Shown here piece by piece: positions 1-11,200 of a stretch of DNA of 64,000 bases. Position numbers and translations under genes: made by a program. The DNA is from Myoxocephalus aenaeus (Eukaryota; Chordata; Actinopteri; Perciformes; Cottidae). The notes under the pieces are model-generated. The model saw nothing but the letters and a program-made list of their open reading frames with translations. It did not search any database and was not told where the DNA came from. Positions within the stretch are counted from its first letter, which is position 1. Every line of letters begins with the position of its first letter. Where the stretch lies: the NCBI GenBank assembly GCA_038501785.1, contig JBAMJR010000013.1, forward strand, positions 3,216,001-3,280,000, in the 5' to 3' direction.

Positions 1-282
1 TGGGGAATTTGAAGGCTTGTCAGATGTAAAACACAATGAAGTGTTTATGACAAGATTTCCTACTCTGGAAAGTCATCTTGACAGCAATTTCTTTATTTTA
101 TCATTGCGTACATTGCTGACATTACAAAGTAATCCACTTAGACTGTGCACTGGCATACATTTCATTGTTTAGAGGCAGGTCTCGCTGGTTGACGTTGCCA
201 GAGCTGCGTTTTTTTCACGCAGAGCTACAGCCGGTCTAAACGTGGCCTTCTAGTCCAATTACGTTATTATCTTCCAAATAAC

Positions 283-323
283 AAAAAGAGTATGAGGTTA
301 TTTAATAACCTCATACTCTTTTT
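283..323. repeat. Perfect 41-bp palindrome
   Basis: Two exactly complementary 20-bp arms (283-302 and 304-323) flank a single central T at 303. The arms are not simple sequence: the core reads AGAGTATGAGGTTATT and its complement. Complementarity stops at 282/324. One-base spacing is too tight for a normal RNA hairpin loop, so several central pairs would open. It could be a cruciform-forming palindrome, the remnant of a small inverted-repeat element, or a fold-back artefact of sequencing. Confidence 0.9.
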
Positions 324-2226
324 TTCCCCCTTGTTTGCAGTGTTAACACTTTCTGTCGACACGCAAAGAGGAAATTTGGTACAAAAGAGTTTGGAAGATA
401 TGAGTGACTCAGACTGCCTCATGTTTCTATTTTTTTGCTGATCTTTAGAAGACGTTTTTACACAGAACAAAGATTTTGACATAACATAAAAAAACGTAAC
501 CTCGTCACATGTTAGTTCATGATTTTAACGTGTTTAAACCAGATCTTGCACCTTTAGGGTCTTGAGTTCCCTTTAATTCAATAGCCTACTATAGCACAAG
601 AGTTTGCAAACAGCTGCTCGGCAAGGCGGCGCTGTAAATCCATTTGCTCCTTATTAGATCCTATAGGTGTGTTCAATGGCCCTTACTGGGGGGCTGCTGG
701 GAGAAAAAGGTGGAGAATATACTTTTATGGCGCCGTTAAGATACAGCACAATTCACATCGGCCTGTGAGATCTGTTGACTGTAACACACGCAGGGAGACC
801 ACCACACCCCCTTGTAACTTCTAACTTCCTCCCGGGTTCCCTGCGGGGGTTCGACAGCCCAGTGCATTATGGTCTGTCACCAGGAGATAAACCAAATGCT
901 GCAGCGATGACATCATCTGTCTGTTTGTTTACGGGGAGCCGAGGGGGTCGACGGAGAGATGGGACGAAGGAAGAGGGAGGGATCGGGCACGTTCGAGGAA
1001 AGTGGGGTGTTGAGAAAGACAGAGAAAGGGAGAGAAAATGCCGACGAGAGAGAATGAAACAGGATGCATTCATGAACCCTGAATAAGCAAATGTAACCCG
1101 CTCTGCCTCCTCGGTTTGTTTAGCCTGCAGTATACTCACTGAATAATCAAACACTCACAGTTTGCTCTTACTGGCTGTTTGCTTTCAGAGCACAGCTGCT
1201 TAGTCTATCGATGAGCTTTTCAATTAAGTGGAGCTTCCATCTGTGTATTATTCTTTGAAGTATCTCCAAAAAGTCGTCTCATTCAGGATCTACAGATTCT
1301 CCTTTTGGTTTAATGATTTAGTTTTGGGGGAAAGATCATGAAATAGTCTACTTGTGAGGCACAGCTATTGGTATAATTGTATGTATGAGGTCTCTACAGA
1401 AAAAAACATGTTTCAGTGTAAATGTTGTCTACAAAAATACAAGTAGCTCCACATATCTTGAAAATGATACAGGTGAGACACAGAAACATAGTAAGTTCAG
1501 TTCATCTTTTTTGAACGACACAAAGTCCATCAGAAAAATACGAAAACAACAAAAAGAATTAAGTTCTTTTAAAAGACAGTTATTTCAATGTATAGAAAAA
1601 AAGCTTACGAGCAACGAATCCAAAATTATCATTATTGACCAAACGTCCCTTTGGCTTTAAGAATAATTGTAAAAAAGCTTCTGATGCAATAATAAAAGGA
1701 ACATGTTGCATGAAGCAAATGTTTTGATAAACAATGCAGACATATTACTGGGACAAAACAAAAGTAAAATGAAGTAGATACATGGTACATTATGCATTGT
1801 ACTAATATAACAATAAAAACGTATAAGTCTTAATCACCACATTCTCCAAATTAGCATTTCTGAAACAGCATTCGGAATATAATGTTATAGAATGATTAAC
1901 TTTTGATATTGTAATGGATGTGATGCAAAGAACGAATAATTCCCTTTTTAAATTGCCACAGCAGATGAGCTGCAGACAGCTCTCATGCTACCTTGACAGA
2001 TGACACAATCCCGATTGCCGCACTTCCCACATGGTTAAAAAACATGAAGACAGTCCTCATTCCCATGACAATAACAGTGGAAGTGGTCCATGAGGTGTAT
2101 GACACAGTTGGAAGTTTCCTGTCTATCCGTTAAGAGTCAATGGTTAGAGATCTGAATCACTCATATCTGTGGTGAACTGAAGCTAATGGTTGTGGAGGTG
2201 GTTAGGGGGCATGCTGCTCTCACGCT

Positions 2227-2260
2227 CTTTGGGCTCTCTTGGGCTCTCTTGGGCTCTCTT
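2227..2260. repeat. Short minisatellite, 10-bp unit
   Basis: The unit GGGCTCTCTT occurs three times in exact tandem from 2231 to 2260, preceded by a related partial unit. It is a small local duplication with no coding meaning. Confidence 0.85.
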
Positions 2261-2959
2261 GTGACTTTTCTTGCACGTCTCTGAAGAAAAGGGTTTTGAG
2301 TAAGGTCACACAGAGGGGGCAGATATCAGAAAAACTTAGTATTTATCACCTTTTTGATAGTTAAAAGTACAAATAGAATCTAAAAATAAGTAATCTGCAT
2401 CATAAATGCGACTAAAACAAATGATATACACTACATATGAACTGAAGTAAGATATTCAATATCTAAACACAGAACTCAAGACAGGCATTGCCTCTGTGTG
2501 TATTGTAATAACGTGTTTATGACAATTAGACCCTACTGAGCAACTTAAGCTTTTACAACCCGCCTCTGTAAAACTAACATCTGTGATACTGAGAGACAAA
2601 GGCGGAGAGTAGGTGTTCCTGCGGCTACTGAATGGATGAAGGATAACAGTTGCACAATGATTTATGCCACATTTCAAACCAGGTCTGACCAGCTATGAAT
2701 ACGAAATGTTTTTGCAGATAACCAGAACTTATTCAGAACTCATTCAGCTAAGAAAAGTGTGGAGTCTGAACTCCTAATCACTCCATCTTTCCTCAGACTG
2801 TGACCTCATCTCCCTGGAGGAGGGGAGAGGCTGGAGGAGGAAAAGAGGAACACAGTGGGGGAGGGAAACAGAAGAGATGTTGACAGAAGTTTTTTTTTTT
2901 TTTTAATAACACACATATAAGAAATCCTTCCTGTACTTGGATGGCTTGGAACAAAAGGT

Positions 2960-3139
2960 CTGTACACACACTCACGCACTGTTGTTGTTTTCGTTGATTG
3001 TTGATTGTTGTTTGTCTCGTCTTACGTCCCATGTCCACGTCCAATGTATGCACCTTCCGCCTCAAAAAATTCCTCGTTTGTGTGAAAACATTCCTGGCAA
3101 TAAACGGTTTCTGATTCTGATTCTGATTCTGATTCTGAT
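2960..3139 (+). mobile_element. 5'-truncated LINE tail (CR1/Rex1-like)
   Basis: The stretch ends in TTCCTGGCAATAAACGG followed by tandem TTCTGA units (about 3109-3139). A 'cctggcaataaa' tail followed by (TTCTGA)n is what I know as the 3' end of CR1/Rex-type non-LTR retrotransposons common in fish. No reverse transcriptase frame is present, so only the tail of a 5'-truncated insertion remains. The 5' limit is approximate and the family name is from memory of such tails. Confidence 0.55.
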
Positions 3140-3439
3140 GGTGCCACTGGATAAATAACTCTGATGATCTACTGACTTTCCCTCTAATGCAACTATGAGG
3201 TTTTGAAATAAATAAATCAACAACTGTTTTATAGATTTCCATGGAATTTGGTACCGACGTTCATGCTCCCCTCAGGATGAAGTGCAATAACTTATCTCCT
3301 TGTGCCATCATCCGGTTTGTCCTATACGTTGGCTACAACTAAACATCAGCAAAACTAATGACTTGAGCCTCAGTTGTACATTTTGTTGAGTGCCAATTAC
3401 ATTTTTTTTAGCAGAAGTGTCAGAAACTTGCATTATTTC

Positions 3440-3955
3440 TAATGGCCTTCAGAGGGCGACTCTTCTGGTTACAAAAAGAAGTCTGAGAGTATAGAAGTCT
3501 ATGAGAAAAAGACCATACTTCTCACTTGATTTATTACCTCTGTAAACATTTTAAACATGACGTTATGGTCTCATGGCTAGTTTCAAGTCTTCTTCAATAC
3601 AGCATGATGTTCATTTAGTAAACTCTTGTCCTATTTAGAGTAAATAGACAATAAAGAAGGGTACGCTTTAGGGCGTGGCTACCTTGTGATTGACAGGTCG
3701 CTACCATGGCTGTGTATTTGTTTTACAACTTTAACCCTTTCACAGTGTGTTTTCATTTCATGTAAGTTAAGCAATTTAAGTAAAGTTGGAACATTTTTGT
3801 TGCCTAAACATTTTTTATTCAAAGTTCAGTTGTAAAAAAATAAATAAACAAGATGCCAACGGCCAAAAACCAAGATGGCGATGGCCAAAATGCCAAACTA
3901 GAGGCTTTCAAAACCGTTGCCCACAAACCAATGGGTGATGTCACAGTCCACTTGT
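3440..3955. repeat. Interspersed repeat, non-coding, about 500 bp
   Basis: This block reads like a dispersed teleost repeat: a 'cagagggcgactcttctggtt' start, 'agaagtctatgagaaaaagacc', 'gtggctaccttgtgattgac', and an end with 'aagatggcgatggcc' and 'caatgggtgatgtcac'. I recall very similar strings in many percomorph genomes. It has no open frame and no visible terminal inverted repeats, so I cannot class it as a SINE, a MITE or a retroelement fragment. Borders are approximate. Confidence 0.5.
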
Positions 3956-4699
3956 TACATGTATGCCAAAAACCGAACACTTTTCAAATGTTTCATGACA
4001 GAAAACACCATACTAAATGTGCTTAAAGAGGATAAAGACAAGAGGTACAGAATAAAGTGAGATCCAAAGATTAAAGATGCAGTGAGGCACTCAGATAGAG
4101 GTATGCAAGACATTTTTAAATTGGGAAACCTTGTATTCGAGGAATGCTTAAAAAGAATAGTGTAAGACGAGACGAGCAAGCCAGGGGAGAACTGCTCTGG
4201 GATGTTGCAACTATATGTGAGGAATGACCGATTATTCATGCTAAGCCACAGTGAGAAACGGGTAGAGGCGAATGAGAGACAGGCAGCACCTAAAGAGCAA
4301 CATTTAGAGGAGATCTGGAGATGAGAAAAGCTTGGATGAATCTGTGCAGCAGCTGTACGGAGACTTTGCAGCTGTGACCTCTTTCCTCACCCTTGGCCCG
4401 TTTCTCAGGATGGTTTATTCTGAGTGTAATGCAATCGTGTAATGCAATCACAAAGTTACAGTTTCATTTCCACACATCAGCATAAAACTTCCCAAATTTC
4501 TTAACTCTCCATCACGTTGCCTCCATGTCACTCACTACTCCCACTGTCTTTTAGGATTATTCATATCTCCCTCTGTCAGACTGAAGCCTCCTACAACGGT
4601 TTCCACAATAGTTCCTTTAATATTCCAACTTTATTTCTCGATTTTCATCTCTCTGTCCTCTCACTTTCTTTTTCTCTTCTCCCTGTTCAGCTCTCACAT

Positions 4700-4792
4700 C
4701 CTCTCCAAAAGGTCATATACATTAGAAGGTTTAATGCAGATAAACTCACTGCGGGACTAATAAAGGATTATCTTATCTTATCTTATCTTAAA
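4700..4792 (+). mobile_element. 5'-truncated LINE tail with (TATCT)n
   Basis: The sequence 'aaactcactgcgggactaataaaggattatcttatcttatctta' ends in short tandem TATCT/TTATC units after an AATAAA. Such a 'gggactaataaaggattatct' tail with a simple repeat is typical of L2-like fish LINE 3' ends. No coding part remains, and the 5' border is a guess. Confidence 0.5.
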
Positions 4793-7700
4793 GTCTCATT
4801 TCTTTCTTTCTTTCTCATGTTTGTGTACGTGACTGTCGACAATGTAACCAAGTTGCAGACTGGAAATGACTGTTGCAGTTTCCCTTGTGACCATGCTGAT
4901 TCACTTTTCATGGCAAGTCACCACATAAAACTAGTATACTACTTCATAACCATAAGAATGTTGATACATTTACATGTGAAGCCACAGTGGGCAGTGAGCT
5001 TGCACAATAACCAGAGAAGTGGTTTTGCAATGATAACCACAGGGGAATGATTTCACTTTGCGGTAGTTGTGTGGGGCAAAAAAGATAAAGAACTGTTCAT
5101 ATTTAGTATTTACTAGAAGTAAATCATGAGGAAAAAGTTAATTTACCATATTTTGGACAAACTAATAATGTCAAAAGTATGAAATTCTCGTAGATGAAAG
5201 AGTCAAAAGAGCTCGAAAAGACGCCACCCCTCAGTACAAATGTTAAATGTAGTGGTTTATACTTTCTGTGGATAACTGCATTTTAATATAACTTAACTAT
5301 CTCACTACATAAGATTGATATGACAAAGATTAAGTGACTATTACAGCAGGATGTATAATGGCAGATATATTCTCTCTTCTAAAGTGTGCATGAAGTTGAT
5401 TGTCCCACATTTTGCAATTTGCTGTTGTCACAAGCTCTAAGTTCAAGTTCAAAACAGAAACATAACATTGCCAATGGCTCCATGGGTAATGAGAAACACA
5501 CTCACGGTCAGTGGTACATATCAGATGACCTTTTCACCTCTTCACCTTCATGCAACATCGCCATCCAACAAACATGTCCACATGTGTATTGTGAGGGTTT
5601 AGGAGGAGGCGATGAATGGAAAGACAGTCCTCAAAGTGGGTATAACTATCACACAAAGAGTAGTTGTACATGCAGGTAGATTGCATTTACACAGTTAGTC
5701 CGTAACTGGAAACATATGTTGCTTCGGAGGTGTTTTCTCCCTTCTTGAGCTGAACACATTGTAAAACATGTACCCTCACACAATGTGAAAGCAGCGCCTC
5801 TTCGGTCAAGGTGACCTGCATGTACGTCCTTATAAATAGAATGACTCAGGGCTCCATTCCGACAGGAATACAGTTGTTGAGTCTTTGAGTTATCAATCTT
5901 CTGCTTAAAAAACTAACACAAAGCCCACAGACACAGTTGGCTTATGTTACAGTAAGCCAACATGACAGCCAACACATTTCCCATGCATGGGACGAAATGC
6001 AACAGATGAGTTCCTATAGAGCGTATCAAAATAACCTCCCTCACAGCCAATCACAGTGCGGAGCAAATGCTCAATAAAAGACATCGAGCCAAATGATGCC
6101 AACACCAAATCTCTTAACACCTCGAAAATGTGTCTCCACCCCGTGGATTTCCCGACACACATACGATAACCCACATGGCCTCAGCTAGAGAGAGTCTGCA
6201 CTCCCTTTTCACCACGGCTTGATTTGCCAGCTGACTTGACGATTTATCTGTTTTACTGCCGTGACATTGGAGCTGGTGCCATGGCGGAGGAAATATTGAC
6301 ACTAAGTGAGCCGTTTTCCATTTTTCATACATCACGCCTCAATGACGATGTAGCTTGGCTAAAAGGTGTTTTTTTCAGTTTTTGTTTGACTGTACTGAAA
6401 TGTCTGCATCATCATTACATGGGACATGCATTTTAAAACGTGGGAGTCACAAAACAACTGTTTCTGTTGTTGAAGAGACATTCAGGGACTCACCATGTAT
6501 GACTGGTTCAACCTCAAAATGTTCTAGAAGTGACTAAAGACGCAGCAGGAGGTTTGCACTCATTGAGAGGGGGAACCAATGAGTGACTAGGCAAAACAGC
6601 AACATTACTGTAGGTTTCCATTGACAAAGTGGTCACTTTGATTCACGTACAACAGAAAATGCAATCAACATGGAGAAAAAAGGACAAGAGGACAGTGCTC
6701 CAGACACTCTTACTAGTCCAAATGCGAACAAAACAAAAACAAAAACAAACAAAACTACTGACCTAAAATGGGATTTTCTAAAAATGTGTAATCTTTGAAA
6801 GGCTTTTCCCATAAGAGACGCAAAGAAGTACTGACAAAGCAGCTATAATCACAATTTAAAAAAAGTTAGGGACAGACGAATAGCACTTCTCTGCTTTAAA
6901 TGGTGTTGAAGACTTTAACTGGACAAAGAGATTTAGAATAGCCAATGACCACGACTCTAGCATGCAGAGGAAAGCACAGCGAGTGAGCCGGAGAGGAGCA
7001 AGAGTGAAAAAAGAAAATTGATTAAAAACGCACATTACAGTTAGCTTGCATCCCAGACGACTGGACATATAAACAATTTCCAGACATTGAAACTTTAGGC
7101 TACATGAGACTTTCCAGACGCTGACGCCATTGCCCTAATTCCTGAAGATCACTACCAGGACTGTGTAAAACCTATAGGCCAATATCCTGCATAGCATCAG
7201 CGTCCTGTGTCAAGGTTGTGCTGCTCAAATAACGTGAGCCAGCAATAAGTCAACACTCCATGACAATATCACACACCAGTAAAGCACAGACCCAGAGAGT
7301 GTTGATGGTGCACATGAATTTGTGCAAAAAGGTTTCTTTTCTTCTTTCTTTTACACCGTCTGTCACAATGAATTGTCATGCATAGGACAGCAGTGTGGTA
7401 AAGGGCTGTTCTTGTAGCTGGAAACAGAGGAACAGGAAGATTCTGATAAAACAAGACCCCTTTCTGGCTCTACTAAATACATGGATTCAAGCACAAAACT
7501 ATCACAAACTTTATTTAAAGACTATAAGGCAACAGTCAAATTAGGAATAGAGGATATTTGAGTTGCCCTTGGATGAAATATGAAAATAGAGAGCAGGCAG
7601 GGTGTCAGCCATGTGGCCAACATGGTTCTAGACTCCAAACTTTTACAGCTCGTGGTTCTGGAGCCAGGGCCCTATATCTTTAACTGGGTCATGACAATCT

Positions 7701-7899
7701 GCTAAAGGGCCACTGCCTCTGTATCATGATATCAAACACACACTTTAACGTGTGTTTACCTCAGTGTTGCGGGTTGCATGGAGACGATTTGAAATAATCT
7801 TTCTGTCTTGTCTCATAGGATAAAAAATAAATACATAATGGAATTCGTAACCATCTTTGTTCCGTAAAAGTTGGTCTGCCCTCTTCGTCTACGTGCTTC

Positions 7900-8163
7900 C
7901 GTGGGTAGTCGGTCCCTTTGTTGGACCTCCCTCCTCCGGCTGAAACTAAGCCATGCCCAGATAAATCACTCCCACAGACTGGTAACCTGCACACTGTGGC
8001 CGCAGCCTGGAGAGGAGCGGACTGATCTGGGAGGTTGAAGCGCGCGGCAGAAAAATAAGCGTTGCAGCGGAACCGACTTGTCTCTCCGGTGAACTCAACT
8101 TTTGCACCAGGAGCACCTGTACCCGCGTTCTGCAACAGCCGGGTGGCTCGCATTACACACAGC
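7900..8163 (+). promoter_or_regulatory. Probable fn1 promoter and 5'UTR
   Basis: The 260 bases before the fn1 ATG are GC-richer than the flank. An AT-rich AAAAATAA string at about 8051 could act as a weak TATA-like element, which would put the start near 8080 and give a 5'UTR of about 85 bases. No clear canonical TATAAA or CRE was seen, unlike mammalian FN1, where both are described. The position of the start site is inference. Confidence 0.35.
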
Positions 8164-8296
8164 ATGTCCGGCAGCACCATCGCCAGGGTGCTGGTTGCGC
8201 TCTGTATCGGGAGCGCGGTGAACTGCATGCCCAAAGGGACGCACAAGAGTCGGCGACAGGCGCACCAGCAGCACCAGAGCTCCTCGGTCTCTCAGG
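8164..8296 (+). CDS. fn1: fn1 exon 1: signal peptide and propeptide
   Basis: Residues 1-44. The ATG at 8164 opens a hydrophobic run (IARVLVALCIGSAV, residues 6-19) that fits a signal peptide. Residues 28-31 are KSRR followed by QAHQQ, matching the furin-type propeptide site and the glutamine-rich start of mature fibronectin (KSKR-QAQQ in human), where transglutaminase crosslinking occurs. The donor GTAAGT follows 8296. The exon ends after one base of a codon, the phase used by most fn1 exons. Confidence 0.9.
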
Positions 8297-11200
8297 GTAA
8301 GTGTTCCCCCAGAGTTATTAGTCACAAGAGGAATTTCACGTTGCAGTAAATGGCCTCTTAACTGGGGGGCCCCAGAGGTCACTTGACGGACTTGATGGTA
8401 AATTAAATTACAGTTAATTTTGATCATGTGTTCGGTATTTTTAGTTGTCGAGACCAGACAGCAACATGTATTTTCTGAAAGACGCATCTTTCCCTATACG
8501 GTGATGTCTGTTAAAGACGTGCAGTTAAAACCGTAGATTAGGCAATGCATTGTGTATTTGCTTGAAAGACTCCACAAACAGCACAATCAGTCTTCTGTGA
8601 TCCTCTGATCTTCATTGGAATAATTGGATTAATTTAACAACAACAACAACAACAACAACAACAAAACACGTTTCTGATCTCCTAAACTGTATCTGTGTGT
8701 GAATGCTAATGACTGAAGCTTCTGAGAGAAAGAACAAATAGGCCCAAGTAAAACAACTCTTGGCTTACATTTTAAAGTTGGGGGCGAAAAAAGATGCTGT
8801 TGACATGTGAAGTCATGAGACGTGAACAAAGGAGATGCCTGGTGGGGGAGAGAACGAGTGAAGGTAGACATAATTCTCCACTGTGCAACTGATTTATTAC
8901 TCAGCCCTGGGGGCCTTTTTGAAGTCGAGTTAACACATCCAGGGTCAATTTCACAGGCATGGGTGGAGTCTTGCCCCACAGTAAAATGTTTATTCCAATG
9001 TGGGGTTTGCTTATGTTGCTATATTTAAAAAAAACATGTTTATTTTATCCAATGATACTGCGCTACATGTGGTGTTGTTATGGTCAGGGCTGTACCATTT
9101 TTTTTAATTTTATTTTTCTCCCAGTGGCTTCATTTGTCTTTCCACTTTGAAAAAGGACATGCTGAGCAGGTACAGTGTTTTGGGTTGTGCGAGCGAGGGT
9201 GGAGTGTGTTTTCGCTGTCCCTCACATTTTCCCTACACACCGTGTTTTTAGTATAAGAGCAAAGGGAGGCGGTGCGTTTCATTTGACCTCCTGCTGCCTG
9301 ATTCTAGCTTGTACTAAAGTCTCATTAGCTCTGTTTTTTTCTTTCTCCCTCCTGTCAGATGGTTGTATAGAGAATGGTCAGCTCTATGGTATTAACGACC
9401 AGTGGGAACGCCCATATTTGGGCAGCATACTGGTCTGTACCTGCTATGGAGTCGCTGGCATCAAGTGTAAAAGCAAACCTGACGGTTAGTTTGTGTTTAT
9501 GTTTGTCAAAGTTTTTTTTTCAATCTGTGTCCCCCTCAAAAATCAGCCGACATCAGCCCATCTTCATTTCACTCAAAACACATTGTTTTTCCATTGTTTC
9601 CCTTGTAGCGGAGGAAAAGTGCTACGACAAGATCAACCAGCAGTCTTACACTGTGGGAGAAACCTACGAGAGACCCAAGGACAGCATGATCTGGGACTGT
9701 ACCTGTATCGGATCAGGGAGGGGCAAGATCAGCTGCACCATCGGCAGTAAGTTTGTGTTTTCTATGAGTGCCAGCTCTACAAGGAGCTGCCCCGCTGACA
9801 TTAACTGTTCTAACCCCAGACCACACATCCAAGCTCATGTGTTTCTGTGTATATCCCGGCCTGCCAGTCCAATGGCAGTAAACTGGTTAATCTCCATATT
9901 GTCCTCAGCTGATCAGCAACTGGTGCTGTACAGCTGTTACCAGTTAGCCGGGTGGTTGGATAATGGGAGACATTTCTGAGTGTGTGTGTGTGTGTGTTTC
10001 TTTTGCTTTCTTTCTGTGCAAACACTCACATGCCCATTGACCTCAGTCTAAATTCATCCTTTTTACTTCTGTCTACCCAGACCGCTGTCATGAGGGTGGG
10101 GCTTCATATAAGATTGGTGACACCTGGAAGAGACCCCACGAAACAGGAGGCTACATGTTGGAGTGTGTCTGTCTGGGTAACGGCAAGGGAGAGTGGACCT
10201 GCAAACCTGTCGGTGAGTCATTCAGACAGCCACTGACTAACAGACGACTGGATTTACTTGCTGGAAGAGATGTCTGATTTTTAGTTTGCCAGGAAATTTG
10301 TGAGGATGGAGGAGATTATTTCTGAATCATTATCTTGTGTTTGAGTATACTTAATTTTCAGGGTATTTTTTCGATTGAGTGTTTTTAATTGATTTAGTGG
10401 CTCACATGATACTGTTTCCCGCAGCTGAGCGTTGCTATGACAACTCAGAGGGCACATCCTATGTTGTTGGGGAGACGTGGGAGAAGCCGTACCAGGGATG
10501 GATGGTGGTGGACTGCACATGTCTGGGAGAGGGAAGTGGACGCATCACATGTACTTCCAGAAGTAAGAAACACTGTATTCCATTTTTTTATAACTGTCGC
10601 CTACACAATATTTGTTAATTTCCTTCTTCCTGCTATTGAATGGAATCTGCATGGGACAGAGCAGCATCACAACAAAACAACTTCCAAAGATCTATACAAA
10701 TGCATCTCTACAAGGAAAACTGCATCATTAATATCCACACACAAGCAGAAAATGTAATTACGTGCTGCGTTCAGCTTAATCCTAATGGAACGCCACACAG
10801 ATATACTCTCTGGTCATACTGGCAGAGCTCAAGGCAAACCGCAAAACTTGCCATTTGTTGGAAGATTTTAACAAGCTGTGGAGGAAATGTTTCCCAGTAG
10901 TTTTTCCAATTAGACCCATTACTTGCTTCCTTAATGATGCTGGCTGATGTAACAGACGAGAATGACTGTTATTCCCTGTTGACTTGTTGTCGCAAGCAAG
11001 ACTTCAGGGTGGCCTTTGATGTTTTTGTATTGGAGGTTATCAATAAATTGTTATGCACAGTCTCAAGGGACACACATGGAAACAGCTGGTGGCCAGGAGG
11101 AATTACTCTCCACAGGATCGCTGCAGACTGTTAAACAGTCACTCTGCACATTAACAGAAGGGCTTCACCATGTTTCCCACCAATGGACCACAATGCGGTT

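Larger units (their letters stand above)
1..8040. other. Gene-free 5' flank of fn1
   Basis: I see no coding exon with convincing protein resemblance on either strand here. Open frames are short, of low complexity, or overlap repeats. The stretch is AT-rich intergenic DNA holding a perfect palindrome near 300, a 10-bp minisatellite near 2240, a LINE tail ending at about 3139, a roughly 500-bp interspersed repeat at about 3440-3955 and a second LINE tail ending at about 4792. The last 250 bases before fn1 become GC-richer and probably hold the fn1 promoter. Confidence 0.6.

Noticed and set aside
7761..8487. Minus-strand open frames over fn1 exon 1
   Set aside because: They are antisense to the signal peptide exon and its promoter, without a recognisable domain or splice pattern.
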